The notes below the pieces were generated by a model that saw only the letters and a program-made list of their open reading frames with translations, ran no database searches and was not told the DNA's origin. Below are positions 10,913-20,980 of a DNA stretch of 64,000 nt, piece by piece. Each line of letters begins with the position of its first letter. Position 1 is the first letter of the stretch. The position numbers and the translations under genes were made by a program. Source of the stretch: Arcuatula senhousia (taxonomy: Eukaryota; Mollusca; Bivalvia; Mytilida; Mytilidae); the NCBI GenBank assembly GCA_963971305.1, contig OZ020317.1, positions 17,502,001-17,566,000 on the forward strand, in the 5' to 3' direction.

Positions 10913-12530
10913 TCATGTATATCTGCTGATTTGTTGGTGTTTAACAACTTAATAGCATTGTCAATTTCTTCCCTTGATATTTGCTCATGTGAGTAGGTTT
11001 CGGTGCAGATTTGGATGATTTGCTGATATTCTATGTCAACAAGGTCAAAGTGTCCAATATCAAAGTTGTGTGGATCTGACTTTTCTGCTAATTCTGCCAA
11101 GTGCAAGCTCCAACCAGAAAGTATATCTTTGCCTTCATACAATTGATCATTAACATTTAGTTGTTCAATACATCTATTTAGTTGTCCACGCTGTTTTCTT
11201 ATTAAAGTATGGAATAGTTTGGAGTCCATAGTTCTAGCACTTATAATTTCTTCTCTGTCTGCGACTCTCTATTCAGCAACTTGGGATCTACATGCCCTCC
11301 GTAATTGGTATGTTGTTTCTTTCTTGCTGATTAGTAATGCATTAGATGGATCTTGTGGTTTGCCCGCATATTTCCATTTCCCAAATGCTTCTTTCTTGGC
11401 TTTGAGCGAGCTGTATACATTTTGAGTAGAGATTTGTAGTTTTGGCTTACGTTTCTTCTTTTTTCTATAGGGAACAACCTTTTCCATTGAGTTTTTTATT
11501 GCATCGTTGATATTCTCTATGGCAGTATCTAGTTCTTGCAGATTATTGTTAGTTGGAAAGTTGCATTTGTTCAAGGCCTCAGTTAGGTGTTCTTCATATT
11601 TGTTAGTATCCACCTTGTTCCAATTTACTTTTGTCTGAGTAATTGTGTCTTCTATGTCCCTCTCTATAGCAGTATTCAAATTATAAGAGAATTTTATATT
11701 TGCTAATATTGGATAGTGAACCAAGACAGAGCTTGGTAATTCTAATTTTCGAATATTCATGATTTCTCCTTGAAATGAGTTTGGATATAGGATGAAATCT
11801 ATAGCTGTACAGTCTTTTCCATTTGTGTGTATAAAAGTTTTGCCTTCATATTTGTATCAGACATGAATTCTGAGATATATTTACTCCTTGCCAGATTTGA
11901 TGATTGGATGATATTTTCGCTGAAGTCTCCTCCAATAATTACAGTTTGTGTCTGCCCAAAAGTTTCGATAACTTCAAAAAGTATGTCAGTGCATTCTTTG
12001 AATAGATCAGTGCCATTTGGTGAGTTTTTACAGGGCATATAGCATGACACTAGTAGTAATTTACTTTGTTTGCCAAAGAGTTCAATGCATTGAATTCGTT
12101 CATTTCCTAGGTCTAGAGGGTGTACCAGATGGTCTAATTCCTTTCTCCAAAGTATTGCTACTCCACCATATCCTCTGGGAAGGCGTGTATTTGGGAGTGG
12201 ATCCTTTTCGTCTACATATTTTCCAACTCCAGTTATATCTTGATGAATCTCATTTAAAAGATGTTGTTGACATTAAAAAAGCCAATGTTCTTGAATCAGA
12301 CATATATCGAAATATTTTATGGCCTCATTAAAAAATGGTCCACATGTTAAAATGTTTTTGCAGTTAAAAGATAAAATATTTGTAAAATTGCAAGTCTTAC
12401 TATCTTGCGAGTGAGTGTCCTTGTTAAAACTGATTGCACATGTATCAATATCACAGCTACTTTCTATGGGGTCGTTCGTCACATTCTTCTGTTGAGAAGC
12501 AGTTGTAGCAAATATAGGCCTTGACGGAAT
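10913..12530 (-). pseudogene. LINE-1 ORF2, APE endonuclease and linker
   Basis: The 12533-12273 frame contains NILSFNCKNI and CLIQEHWLF, matching the first two endonuclease motifs (N and QE-W). A TAA directly after EHWLF breaks the frame. RLPRGYGGVAILW and VIIGGDF follow (12200-11900), then a linker with basic KKKKRKPK (about 11450), and the start of the RT fingers at 11229-10913. This enzyme family makes the first-strand nick. The nonsense codon and further shifts make the copy dead. Confidence 0.82.
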
Positions 12531-14590
12531 CATAGGGCTCGATTTCCTTCGGGCTCATGAAGGGATCGTAGATGTAAATAAGAAGGAGATTACACTGAGA
12601 AATCGATCCTTACCATTGAAATTAGAGGGAAAACTTGGATGTTATCGTATAACAGCAGCGAATAACATATTCATTCCACCGAGATCTGAGATAATATGCG
12701 AAGGAAAGGTGAATAAAATCGCATGTGATAAGACTTCAGGTTTGACTGATGCTATAGTTGAGCCTAATGCAACATTTGTTGGGAAGGGTGTTGCTTTCGT
12801 GGCACGAACGCTCGTTAAGATCGCAGACAGTGCTCCAGTTAGGCTATTGAACGCATCAGATGAAGTGAAGAAAATAAATGAAAAGACAGTTATTGGCAAT
12901 CTCTGCCCTGTTGAAGCTCTAAGCACCACTCATGTAGACGAGCGCAAGATTAAAAGCAGGAAACTGCCAAAGCATTTGCAACAACTATTTGAACGGTCCG
13001 TAAATGGACTTAACAAAGAACAAATAGAGAAAATGCGCGGACTCCTAATCGATTTTGAAGATGTGTTTGCCAAAGATGACAATGATTTAGGTAGGACGAA
13101 CGTCGTAAAACACAACATTACAACCAATGAAGGAACCCCGATTAAACAACCACCAAGGCGATTTCCGCCACAAATGGCCGATATTATTGATAAAGAAGTG
13201 GATTCTATGATAGAAAGAGATATAGTCCGTCCCTCGAAAGGACCATGGTCATCAGGAGTCGTACTCGTAAGCAAGAAAGATGGTTTACTTAAGTTTTGCG
13301 TGGACTATCGACGCTTGAACCAGGTCACAGTAAAAGACGCATATCAATTGCCACGAGTGGACGACTCAATTGATACTCTTGCAGGCGCTAAATGGTTTTC
13401 AACACTAGATCTATTCGCAGGATATTGACAAGTTGAAATGGAGGAAGGTGACAAAAGTAAGACCGCATTCTCAACACGTAAAGGTCTATTCGAGTTCAAC
13501 GTAATGCCATTTGGTCTTTGTAATAGCGGAGCAACTTTCGAGAGGTTAATGGAAACAGTTCTCTCTGGTCTTCACTGGGACGTCTGTCTGGTATACATAG
13601 ATGATGTTATTGTAATGGGTAAAACGTTTGACGAAGCGTTAGAGAATCTTCGGATCGTTTTAGAGAGACTGAGAAATGCAGGACTCAAGTTAAAAGCAAA
13701 GAAATGCGAATTATTTAGGAGAGAAGTTCTGTTTCTTGGATACCGCATTACTAGCGAAGGCGTTATGACAGAGGGCAGCAAAGTAAAATCTGTCCAAGAA
13801 TGGCGAACGCCGACCAATGCAACCTAAGTCAGATCTTTTCTTGGGTTGTGTAGTTATTACAGGAAATTCATTCCAAAATTTGCAATGAAAGCGAGACCGC
13901 TACATAAATTGATAGAAAAGGGAAGAGAGTTTAAATGGTCAAAAGAATGCGAAGAAGCGTTTGTCGAGTTAAAACATCGTCTCACGACTTCACCAGTCCT
14001 TGTTCATCCAGATATGAAGAAGCAGTTTATACTGGACACAGATGCTTCTGGAGATGGAATTGGTGCTGTTCTAAGTCAAATACACGATGGAAAAGAAAGC
14101 GTCGTTGCTTACGCCAGCCGTGCACTATCAAAAACAGAAAGAAAATACTGCGTTACCAGAAAAGAACTTTTGGCAGTTGTTTCCTTTGTGAAATATTTCC
14201 GCCACTATCTGTATGGACAGAAGTCTATCATTCGCACTGACCACAGCGCACTGAAATGGTTGTACAATTTTAAAGACCCGGAAGGGCAAGTAGCCAGGTG
14301 GATAGAGCTATTGAGCGGGTATAATTTTGAAATACAACATCGTCCGGGTGCACGTCATAACAACGCGGATGCTCTGAGTCGTATTCCAACTGAAAACCCA
14401 AGTGATGGCAAAGCAACTGTTAATGCTGTAAAGACTTGCGTTGATATCAAGGAACTCCAGTCTGGTGATCAAGACATTCAAATAGTAAAACAATGGTTGA
14501 TCGATGCTACAGTAGTTACAGTTCGCGACGCGGACGCGTCAGAAAGATGCCTGCGAAATACGCAGACTATGTATTATATAAAAAAAAACA
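12531..14590 (+). pseudogene. Ty3/gypsy pol: protease tail, reverse transcriptase, RNase H
   Basis: RT is complete by motif: PPRRFPPQMADIIDKEVDSM, LKFCVDYRRLN, FSTLDLFAGY, NVMPFGLCNSGATFERLME, the catalytic YIDD (13593-13604) and FLGYRIT. RNase H follows with LDTDASGDGIGAVLSQ, the ELLAVV glutamate, RTDHSALKWL and NNADALSRI. Two nonsense codons interrupt an otherwise open frame: TGA at 13426-13428, just after FAGY where a tryptophan (TGG) is usual, and TAA at 13825-13827, before VRSFLGL where glutamate is usual. Each is explained by one base change. After the RNase H the frame shifts and the integrase is missing. It is an inactive copy, but only lightly decayed in RT. Confidence 0.92.
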
Positions 14591-14655
14591 TAACCTTGTT
14601 ATATACAGATTACATTGTGTTTTATGAATTGACTTTACATATTTTACATAAATCC

Positions 14656-14669
14656 CCTTATATTTTCAG
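14656..14669 (+). promoter_or_regulatory. Candidate 3' splice site in front of the zinc-finger ORF
   Basis: CCTTATATTTTCAG ends three bases before the ATG at 14673. A pyrimidine-rich run closing with CAG is what an env-position ORF would need if it were expressed from a spliced mRNA. No matching donor has been identified. Confidence 0.4.
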
Positions 14670-14672
14670 AAC

Positions 14673-15374
14673 ATGGCTAAGACGAAGTTAACGCCCAGAA
14701 AGCAAGACGAAACGTCAAGAGAAGACGATGAATTACGATGTGCTATGTGTAAATCGGTGTTTCAAGACGAGACAAAGTGGCAAGAGCATACACTAGAGTG
14801 TGCAAAGCAAAGGAGAGTGAAGAAATTCAAGTGTACGGATTGCAACTACGCAACCAACAAATCATGTGATCTAAAAAGGCATGTCGCCAGGATGCACAAC
14901 AAGACAACGGATAAAGACCACAGTGAAGAGGAATGGGAAAGACAAGATCCCGGAACGATGGAGGAAATAATTGGTTTAGAGTCGGATGAAGAAGATAGTG
15001 ACAAGGAGAGTGTGCATACTGACAAGAAAGATAAGGAAGATTCAAATAATAATACGGCTGTTGTTGTTCCTAAGGTTTCGCCTGTAAAGAGTGTCATATC
15101 CGACATAGAGTTAGGAAGGATAATCAGAAAACGAACAACGCCTAAATTACCGTCGGTTGCACTAAAAAGAAAGTTCTCTCTCTCACCTAAGAAATTGGGA
15201 GAAATTAAGAAGCGCATGGTCGCTCCTAAGTCAAACACAAAACCAGTTGCCACCATTACCAAACCAGCAGAAAAGGATGTGATCGCAAACACATCTACAG
15301 CGCCCATGTTGCAGAAGCAAGAAGAGGCAGAAGAAAAATCTGGGAGATTAGTGAAACGTCTCAAAAATTCATGA
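14673..15374 (+). CDS. C2H2 zinc-finger protein in the env position of the gypsy element
   Basis: This 233-residue ORF has a C2HC-type finger at C23-C26-H39-C43, a C2H2 finger at C54-C57-H70-H75 (SCDLKRHVARMH), an acidic stretch around residues 83-125 and a long basic C-terminal half (IIRKRTTPKLPS, LKRKFSLSPKK). The first ten residues MAKTKLTPRK match the histone H3 tail MARTKQTARK at seven positions. The stop at 15374 is probably secondary: the next frame stays open to 15439 and ends in an acidic tail (VVEIVEEEYVFD), so a one-base shift near 15340 is likely. It lies 80-odd bases behind the pol tail, with a splice-acceptor-like sequence in front. A nuclear or chromatin role is inference; an unrelated host exon is the alternative. 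Confidence 0.65.
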   Translation: MAKTKLTPRKQDETSREDDELRCAMCKSVFQDETKWQEHTLECAKQRRVKKFKCTDCNYATNKSCDLKRHVARMHNKTTDKDHSEEEWERQDPGTMEEIIGLESDEEDSDKESVHTDKKDKEDSNNNTAVVVPKVSPVKSVISDIELGRIIRKRTTPKLPSVALKRKFSLSPKKLGEIKKRMVAPKSNTKPVATITKPAEKDVIANTSTAPMLQKQEEAEEKSGRLVKRLKNS

Positions 15375-15559
15375 AATCTTATGTCGAAGATGGAAAGAAT
15401 GTTGTTGAAATCGTAGAAGAGGAATACGTCTTTGATTAGGGACTGATAACTTTACATTGTTTCATTGTTGTTGACTGTAAATAGAACATTATTGTGTTTT
15501 AACTTTGTTACATTTTTTCTTTGTTCAATTCCAAAGAGGAAATTAAAATGATATGCTGT

Positions 15560-15705
15560 TCGTTATTTCCTGTTGTAAAGTCTGCCCGGTGTGTCCCTAA
15601 ATGTTTCATGTGTCCTTCGGATGAGACGTAAAACCGATGCCCCGTGTTGTAGCAGATCCCACGGCTACCGCACGTAAAAGAACCCTTATAACAAGCTATC
15701 TTGTT
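15560..15705 (+). repeat. Dispersed SINE-like segment
   Basis: The block with GTCCTTCGGATGAGACGTAA, ACCGATGCCCCGTG and CACGTAAAAGAACCC looks like a widespread conserved SINE core that I remember from molluscs and other aquatic invertebrates. No tRNA head, A/B boxes or tail could be assigned here, so it may be only the core. Confidence 0.45.
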
Positions 15706-15736
15706 AGTGGTCCGTATGTGACCGGTTGTAAGGCAA

Positions 15737-16319
15737 AAGGAGTAGAGCCACGAATGCCTCAAATCGGCCCGGTATTTTTACTAATTTTTAAACTACTTCA
15801 ACTTTTTGTAAATTTATCCAAAATCATTTAAGGCATAACTGAACTTTTCATATATGTAAGATTTAACAAAATATCTACATCACAGGTCTAGCCTTGGCAA
15901 TTCAAACACACCATAAATTATACAATTCCTAATTTTTCGCCTATTTTCACTGTTTTCTCGTCGTATTTTGTCAAAAATAGTAGTGGCCACATTCGTCGAC
16001 CATCGTAATTTTTTGATAATCATTCTATAATATAAAAGTACACATTTCTATCACAAAATAATTTTGGTCGACGGGTGTGGCCATTTTCGTTTTCACCGAT
16101 TTATACATGAAAATCAATGAAAAATGTCAAAAAACGAAATTTTGTACAAAATAGACTTATTTTTAGCTCACTGTCCTACTTGTTGATAAACAATTAAACC
16201 AAAAGATATTGCAATTTATAAAATATGAAGTCTAATGAACATCAAGGAAGCAATTACAATGAAGTATATCATAGTTGAATTATTGGGCCGATTTGGGGCC
16301 TTCGTGGCTCTTCTCCTTT
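15737..16319. mobile_element. Small TIR element with nested inverted repeat
   Basis: The ends AAAAGGAGTAGAGCCACGAA (left) and the complement of AAAAGGAGAAGAGCCACGAA (right) are inverted, and the match continues inward through AAATCGGCCC for about 37 bases. A second inverted pair lies inside (GTGGCCAC...GTCGACCA near 15985-16008 against 16068-16084). There is no coding frame. Part of the inside (about 15974-16043) recurs at 18102-18169. Confidence 0.65.
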
Positions 16320-17490
16320 TCAATACCGGATTTTTGGCAAATTACTATTTTAAGTGGCTTTTAAATTTTTGAGTAAGGTTTACATAGTCAAAATTCATAT
16401 CCAATTTCCCGATCTCATTCCACACGCAATAGCAAAATGTTTGACATGCAATTCTGAAGTTTTAATGTAGATGCCCCGTTCCCTCAAGCTTCATGTTTTC
16501 AATCTCACAAGTTTGTTTTTGTTGTTAGTGAAGGTTTTGGACTTTGGAAGCTTTGTGCTTTTGTTCCCAGCAAAGAGTGACTGAGGAAAATGCTACAGTA
16601 CAAGTAGCGGTATTTTATTGTGAAAGTCCATGAAAGAGATTAGTAGTGGGTTCTCTATTGTTATTGTGTTAACTTTATTCGTTGGCATCAAAACAGATAA
16701 GTGAATGCGAGGACGCATTCTTCGGAGGCGTGGGTAATGTAACGAAATTTTAATAGATGAATTGCACGCCAAAACTGTTTCATTCCCCTCCACTTCTTAC
16801 ATCGGAACATAAACAAAAGCAATTTATCGGTACGCTAATATTATATCTTTATTAACATGATTAAGGGTTTTAAACTATGATGGTTCTGTTTATTAAAGTC
16901 TATTTTATATTTGCATTAAGAAGGAATAGGAATAGGAATCATAAGGAAAGTGCGCATTGTTTTAATTACGCTTATCGCTAAGTAAATAACTTCCCTGTTT
17001 ACATTGTTTATATAATTCTATTTATATATAATTTGTAATGCACACGTTCGGAACTAAATTATCTAGAGTTTTCCTGAGTTGAGACGATAACCATATTTTC
17101 TAATACTTCAAAACGCATTAATGATTAAGAATTTTGGTATCGCCCAGCACACTTGGTATCGTCCAAAGCCTACGTCATCATGTCATATATAAACGCGAAA
17201 CACTGATTATTCTTGGTCATTCTGTTGTTGATCGTGAACGATTTAATAGGTAATTAATAAATACGGGTTAATACTTATAAGAGAATTATCGAGCGCAATC
17301 GCCCAGCCTGAATAAGGCTTAGGATTAGCTTGGTAACTATTTAACGTATTGGAATAACGTTCACAAGCGGATGCGCTATTGAGATTGCGCATTACCGAGG
17401 TTAGTTTGACCAGGAGCGGATCCGCCGATAGCGGATGCGCATTATCTGTTCTTCCTTCTTTTTATGGCCTGAACTCCTATGTGGATCAGA
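16320..17490. other. Region without a recognised gene; LTR- or promoter-like core near 17180
   Basis: Nothing coding is convincing. Around 17150-17230 there is a CTACGTCATCATG (CRE-like) followed by TATATAAA (17186-17193) and, 25-30 bases on, GTCATTCTG, an arrangement like a TATA-driven promoter or an LTR U3/R junction. Further on, AGCGGATGCGC recurs (17366 and 17430). LTR ends could not be defined. Confidence 0.35.
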
Positions 17491-17494
17491 CATT

Positions 17495-18030
17495 TTGTTT
17501 TACCCTTGTCGGTCTGTATGTCTGTGTGTAACACTTTGGATAAGGTCCATAACTTGGGTTCTACATGTAGATGTTGGGGATCAATGATATTACATCACTA
17601 GATGTGTCTTTCATCACTGTCCACTAGATTTTAGTTCACTGTGACCTATATTTTAGGCATGAACGACTTTGGTTAAGTTCTTGGTTAAAGTAACTAATAG
17701 AGATACTAGATGTTGGTGGTCAATGATATTTCACCTCTAGACGTGTCTTGGGTAGCGCATCAACACCCACTAGAAATAAGGTCACTGTAGTTATATTTTA
17801 TGCATGAACAACTTTGGTTAAGATCCATAACTTGGATAATAGATGTTTTGGGTCAATTATATTTTATTATAGTTGTTTCTTGGGTAGCATGATCTACCAA
17901 GTAGATATATTAAGGTCACTGTGACCTATATATTACACATTTGGTTATGTTCTTGGTTAAGGTTCATATCTCGGACAATACAAATATTGGTGCTCAATGG
18001 TGTAACGTGGTAACGTGTAGTCTAGGTTCG
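17495..18030. repeat. Satellite-like tandem array, about 130-145 bp unit
   Basis: About four diverged units share ACTTTGGTTAAG, CATAACTTGGAT, TCAATGATATTTCACC, a TGGGTAGC block, and GGTCACTGTGACCTATAT; units start near 17528, 17661, 17807 and 17935. The same family forms the array at 42955-43650, and in both places the unit series is preceded by a TTTTACCCTTGTC(C/G)GTC stretch. Confidence 0.75.
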
Positions 18031-18101
18031 TATCAAGACTTTGAGGTATCTTGAATAGGGATGTATTTGTGTGATGAAGTTTACTGACTTGTAATCTAAT
18101 A

Positions 18102-18169
18102 AAAATAGTAGTGGCCACATTCGTCGACCATCGTAATTTTTTGATAATCATTCTATAATATAAAAGTAC
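18102..18169 (+). repeat. Second copy of the inner segment of the 15.7-16.3 kb element
   Basis: The sequence from AAAATAGTAGTGGCCACATT to TATAATATAAAAGTAC is the same as at 15974-16043, without the surrounding TIRs. It is a dispersed fragment. Confidence 0.7.
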
Positions 18170-18729
18170 CGCAGAACTACAAAAGTACCGTAGAACAGTA
18201 CAATGTAATAACAGTATACCCTCTTCCTCATTTAAGTTGGGGTATAATTATATAAAGATGGCCTAAAAGAAACTTTAGCAGTACAAAAGCCAGTTTTGAA
18301 GTAGCTACTTTTGATATATTGGTATTATGTATATGTTACAGCAACAAGCATCAGGGTGAGGGATTACATGTAATTCCTAAAACTCAGGAATTTTTTTGTT
18401 ATTCCTCACAAACTTAGTAATTACAGGTAATTCCTAACAAAGTCCATCAATTTCATGAAGGTCTGTACTTGAATAGATACATGTTTTTTTGAGTGAAAGA
18501 ATGAAAGAACACTACATGTCATGGATAACCTAGTGATACAACATGTACAAGTACTGGTGAGCAAAAAAATATTATGACTTTTAAGTATATGTTTTGTCAA
18601 TGTACAAAGGAATCTGACTGTTTAGAATAAAACACTAAATATATTTTTCTTTTTCAAGCAATATAATAGGTTAATCACATGCTTCAAATTCACAAAGATT
18701 TTATATACAACTGTTCTAGCACACGTCTT
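18170..18729. other. 3' flank of NDUFB3, no gene seen
   Basis: This is AT-rich sequence downstream of the NDUFB3 poly-A signal (the gene is on the minus strand). It contains short AATTCCT-type direct repeats around 18370-18450 and nothing coding. Confidence 0.4.
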
Positions 18730-18735
18730 TTTATT
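18730..18735 (-). terminator. NDUFB3: Poly-A signal of NDUFB3
   Basis: The minus strand reads AATAAA eight bases after the NDUFB3 stop codon, in the right place and orientation to direct 3' end formation about 15-25 bases further (CAAAAGACGTG...-type sequence). The 3' UTR would then be very short. Confidence 0.6.
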
Positions 18736-18742
18736 AAAACAA

Positions 18743-18986
18743 TCAATGATGCCCATGTCCTATTGAAACTTCCTCAAATCTGTAGCTATCCCCATACTTC
18801 GCTTTGTCTGCTAGACACCATTTACAGTTTTCATGAGAGCCTTTAGGTGGAAAGAATTTAGTCCTGACTACTGCAGTTATCAAGGCTGTAGCGAAGGCAA
18901 ACTTAAATGTTCTAAAAATAGATACTCGAAACTTCATCCAGGCTCCTTGTACACCATTTTCTGGCATAAATCTCCAAGCTTCATTC
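18743..18986 (-). CDS. NDUFB3: NDUFB3 (complex I subunit B12), last coding exon
   Basis: The exon starts after TTTTTTGTGCAG (acceptor AG at 18988-18987) with one base that completes an arginine codon, then reads NEAWRFMPENGVQG. This is the family's RNEAWRYM signature. A single hydrophobic helix follows (about protein residues 68-88, FKFAFATALITAVV), then a longer C-terminal tail than in vertebrates containing CKWC, and the end is GHGHH with stop TGA at 18743-18745. NDUFB3 is an accessory subunit in the membrane arm of mitochondrial NADH:ubiquinone oxidoreductase. With the exon at 41630-41766 the protein has 126 residues, against 98 in human. The phase match and the shared family signature make this the safest host-gene call in the window. 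Confidence 0.9.
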
Positions 18987-19264
18987 CTGCACAAAAAATT
19001 TTAACATTTAAAGTCAACAAACAAAGGTGTGTAGGTCTTGTTTTGTGAATTTTTAAAATAAATGTGTTCAAACTTCATGGAGATCAGATCATGACCTGCT
19101 ATAATTCTGAAGAAATTCAATAAGACAGATGGAGTAGGAAGAATGGTAGAAAGGATATATTTATACATGCATGTCCCACAACTTCTGCTGGTAGGCTATC
19201 AAATTTATGATTATATAGGATTTTGCATCATCAAATATTTGGTGATGTTATACTTAAAAACCAA

Positions 19265-19768
19265 TTCATAAAATGTATTGTAAAAGAACAATCAAGACCA
19301 ATCGATGTCTGGCCCTGCGTCGCACAGCAAAATGTTGAACCCTGTACGTTCTAGGCCCAATATGGACAGTCAAAATATTTTGGCACTTGCATCCTATGGT
19401 GGACTTACAAAGCATATTTGTCACATGCCACCCAATATTGTAAAAATAGATAAAAAAATAGTTTCTATTTTTTTCCACTTTTGGTCCCCTTATTGCTAAA
19501 CAGAAAAGGTGGGTCAAGAAAAAATTGTATCCTCCATTTTGTATCAAATATATGACCAAAATTAACTTGTAAAAAAAAAATTCTAAATCGGACCATAAAT
19601 TAAAAATGTCACATTTTTGCCCCTTTTGGGCCCCTCGTTCCTAAACAAAAAAGAGGGGATGATCAAAATCATCCCCACCCTTTAATTAATTATTTATGGT
19701 GAGTAACACTACTGTAAAGTTTCATAGCATTTGGTCAACCAAAACAAGTTAGTGTGAAAACAAATAAA
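19265..19768 (+). repeat. Dispersed repeat, left part (family G)
   Basis: It contains a CCCTGTACG...CCCAATATGGACAGTC block related to family D, then the first unit of a tandem series (CATTTTTGCCCCTTTTGGGC, CCTAAACAAAAAAGAGGGG, TTTCATAGCATTTGGTCAAC). The series is interrupted at 19768 by the element at 19769-20980 and resumes at 20981. Confidence 0.65.
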
Positions 19769-20980
19769 CAAGAGGCTCCCAGGAGCCTGAATCGCTCACC
19801 TGGTCTTGATGTTGACCCTATACTTTTGTAGAGCTAAATGAGCTGAACATTGAAGCAAGCAACAGCTAATCTCTATCTGCAATAGTTTTCATTCTGTAGG
19901 CCAAAAACATGAAAAATCACTTTTTTCAGGGGCCGTAACCCCTATAAGGGGTCATCTAACAACTTCGACCCTGTGGAGAATTTTGTAGAGCTAAATGAGC
20001 TGAACATTTAAGCAAGCAACAGCTAATCTCTATCTGCAATAGTTTTCATTCTGTAGGCCAAAAACATGAAAAATGGCTATTTTTCAGGGGCCGTAACCCA
20101 TATAAGGGGTCATCTGACAACTTCGACCCTATGAAGAATTTTGTAGAGCTAAATGGGCTGAACATTTAAGCAAGCAACAGCTAATCTCTATCTGCAATAG
20201 TTTTCATTCTGTAGACCATGAAAAATGGCTATTTTTCAGGGGCCGTAACCCCTATAAGGGGTCATCTGACAACTTCGACCCTATGGAGAATTACGTAGAG
20301 CTAAATGAGCTGAACATTTAAGCAAGCAACAGCTAATCTCTATCTGCAATAGTTTTCATTCTGTAGGCCAAAAACATGAAAAATGGCTATTTTTCACCTT
20401 TAAGGGGCCGTAACCCCTATAAGGGGTCATCTGACAACTTCGACCCTATGGAGACTTTTGTAGAGTTAAATGAGCTGAACATTTAAGCAAGCAACAGCTA
20501 ATCTCTATCTGCAATAGTTTTCATTCTGTAGGCCAAAAACATGAAAAAATGCTATTTTTCACCTTTAAAGGGCCGTAACCTCTATAAGGGGTCATCTGAC
20601 AACTTTGACCAAATGGAGACTTTTGTAGAGCTTTTGATGCTGAATCAGTAGCGTGGCCTCAGATTTCCTCTATCTCTTATACTTTTTGATTTATAAGCCA
20701 AAAACAGTAGTCTGACCCCCCTAGTCTATTTTTAGTAACGGCGGCCATGTTTTTTATCAAAGCATTTCAAAATGAGGATCGTTTGTTGCCAACATGTCAT
20801 ATATCATTCCTGCCAAGTTTCTGTTAAATTGGTTCAGTGGTTTCAGAGGAGAAGATTTTTGAAATTGTTAACGGACGACAGACGACGACAGACGACGACG
20901 GACGACGACGGACGACGACAGACGACGACGGACGCATAGTGATGGCATAAGCTCACATGGACCTTCGGTCCAGGTGAGCT
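19769..20980 (+). mobile_element. Helentron-like non-autonomous element with tandem core
   Basis: The 5' end CAAGAGGCTCCCAGGAGCCT contains a GGCTCC-CA-GGAGCC palindrome. The 3' end is a 14 bp-stem hairpin (AGCTCACATGGACC-TTC-GGTCCAGGTGAGCT, one mismatch) preceded by a GACGACGGAC-type microsatellite (20873-20935). The insertion splits family G between A residues without adding a duplication. Lack of duplication plus a 3' hairpin is the Helitron/Helentron style. The core is the array listed next. No coding capacity. Confidence 0.7.
19824..20640 (+). repeat. Tandem array, five units of about 155-165 bp
   Basis: Units begin TTTGTAGAGCTAAATGAGCT at about 19824, 19981, 20139, 20291 (as TTACGTAGAG), 20457 and 20617 (partial). 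Each contains AGCAAGCAACAGCTAATCTC, TTTTCATTCTGTAGGCC and GGGGCCGTAACCCCTATAAG. It is the core of the surrounding element; the units are very similar, so amplification was recent relative to its neighbours. Confidence 0.8.

Larger units (their letters stand above)
8160..12530 (-). mobile_element. APE-type LINE (LINE-1), 5'-truncated and interrupted
   Basis: On the minus strand, from 12530 to 8213, there is an APE-like endonuclease, a linker, a reverse transcriptase with the active-site motif CADD (9504-9515), and a C-terminal region with a CCHC-type knuckle. Many frameshifts and stops make it inactive. The element is split by a 720 bp insert at 10180-10899. Its 5' end stops at about 12530, where a gypsy element begins. 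It is clearly of the same clade as the better LINE-2 at 48.9-56.6 kb: both use CADD, not the common F/YADD. Confidence 0.88.
12531..15560 (+). mobile_element. Ty3/gypsy element with extra zinc-finger ORF, integrase deleted
   Basis: On the plus strand the element begins inside the protease tail (GLDFLRAHEGI), passes through RT and RNase H, loses the integrase by an internal deletion near 14505-14520, keeps a pol C-terminal tail in another frame (RKMPAKYADYVLY), and carries a separate zinc-finger ORF at 14673. A purine-rich AAGAGGAAATTAAAATG at 15534-15550 may be the polypurine tract before a lost 3' LTR. No LTR was found at either end. Confidence 0.8.

Noticed and set aside
12930..13274. Minus-strand frame with hydrophobic stretches
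   Set aside because: Antisense of the gypsy RT.
14673..15374. A true histone H3 gene
   Set aside because: Only the first ten residues resemble H3; the rest is a zinc-finger protein.
15560..15831. Frames in both directions around 15508-15831
   Set aside because: They lie in the SINE-like segment and the TIR element; composition and context are non-coding.
17150..17230. A defined solo LTR around the TATATAAA box
   Set aside because: No TG...CA ends with matching flanking duplication could be fixed, so it is reported only as promoter-like sequence.
18833..19048. Plus-strand 71-codon frame
   Set aside because: It is the antisense shadow of the NDUFB3 exon.
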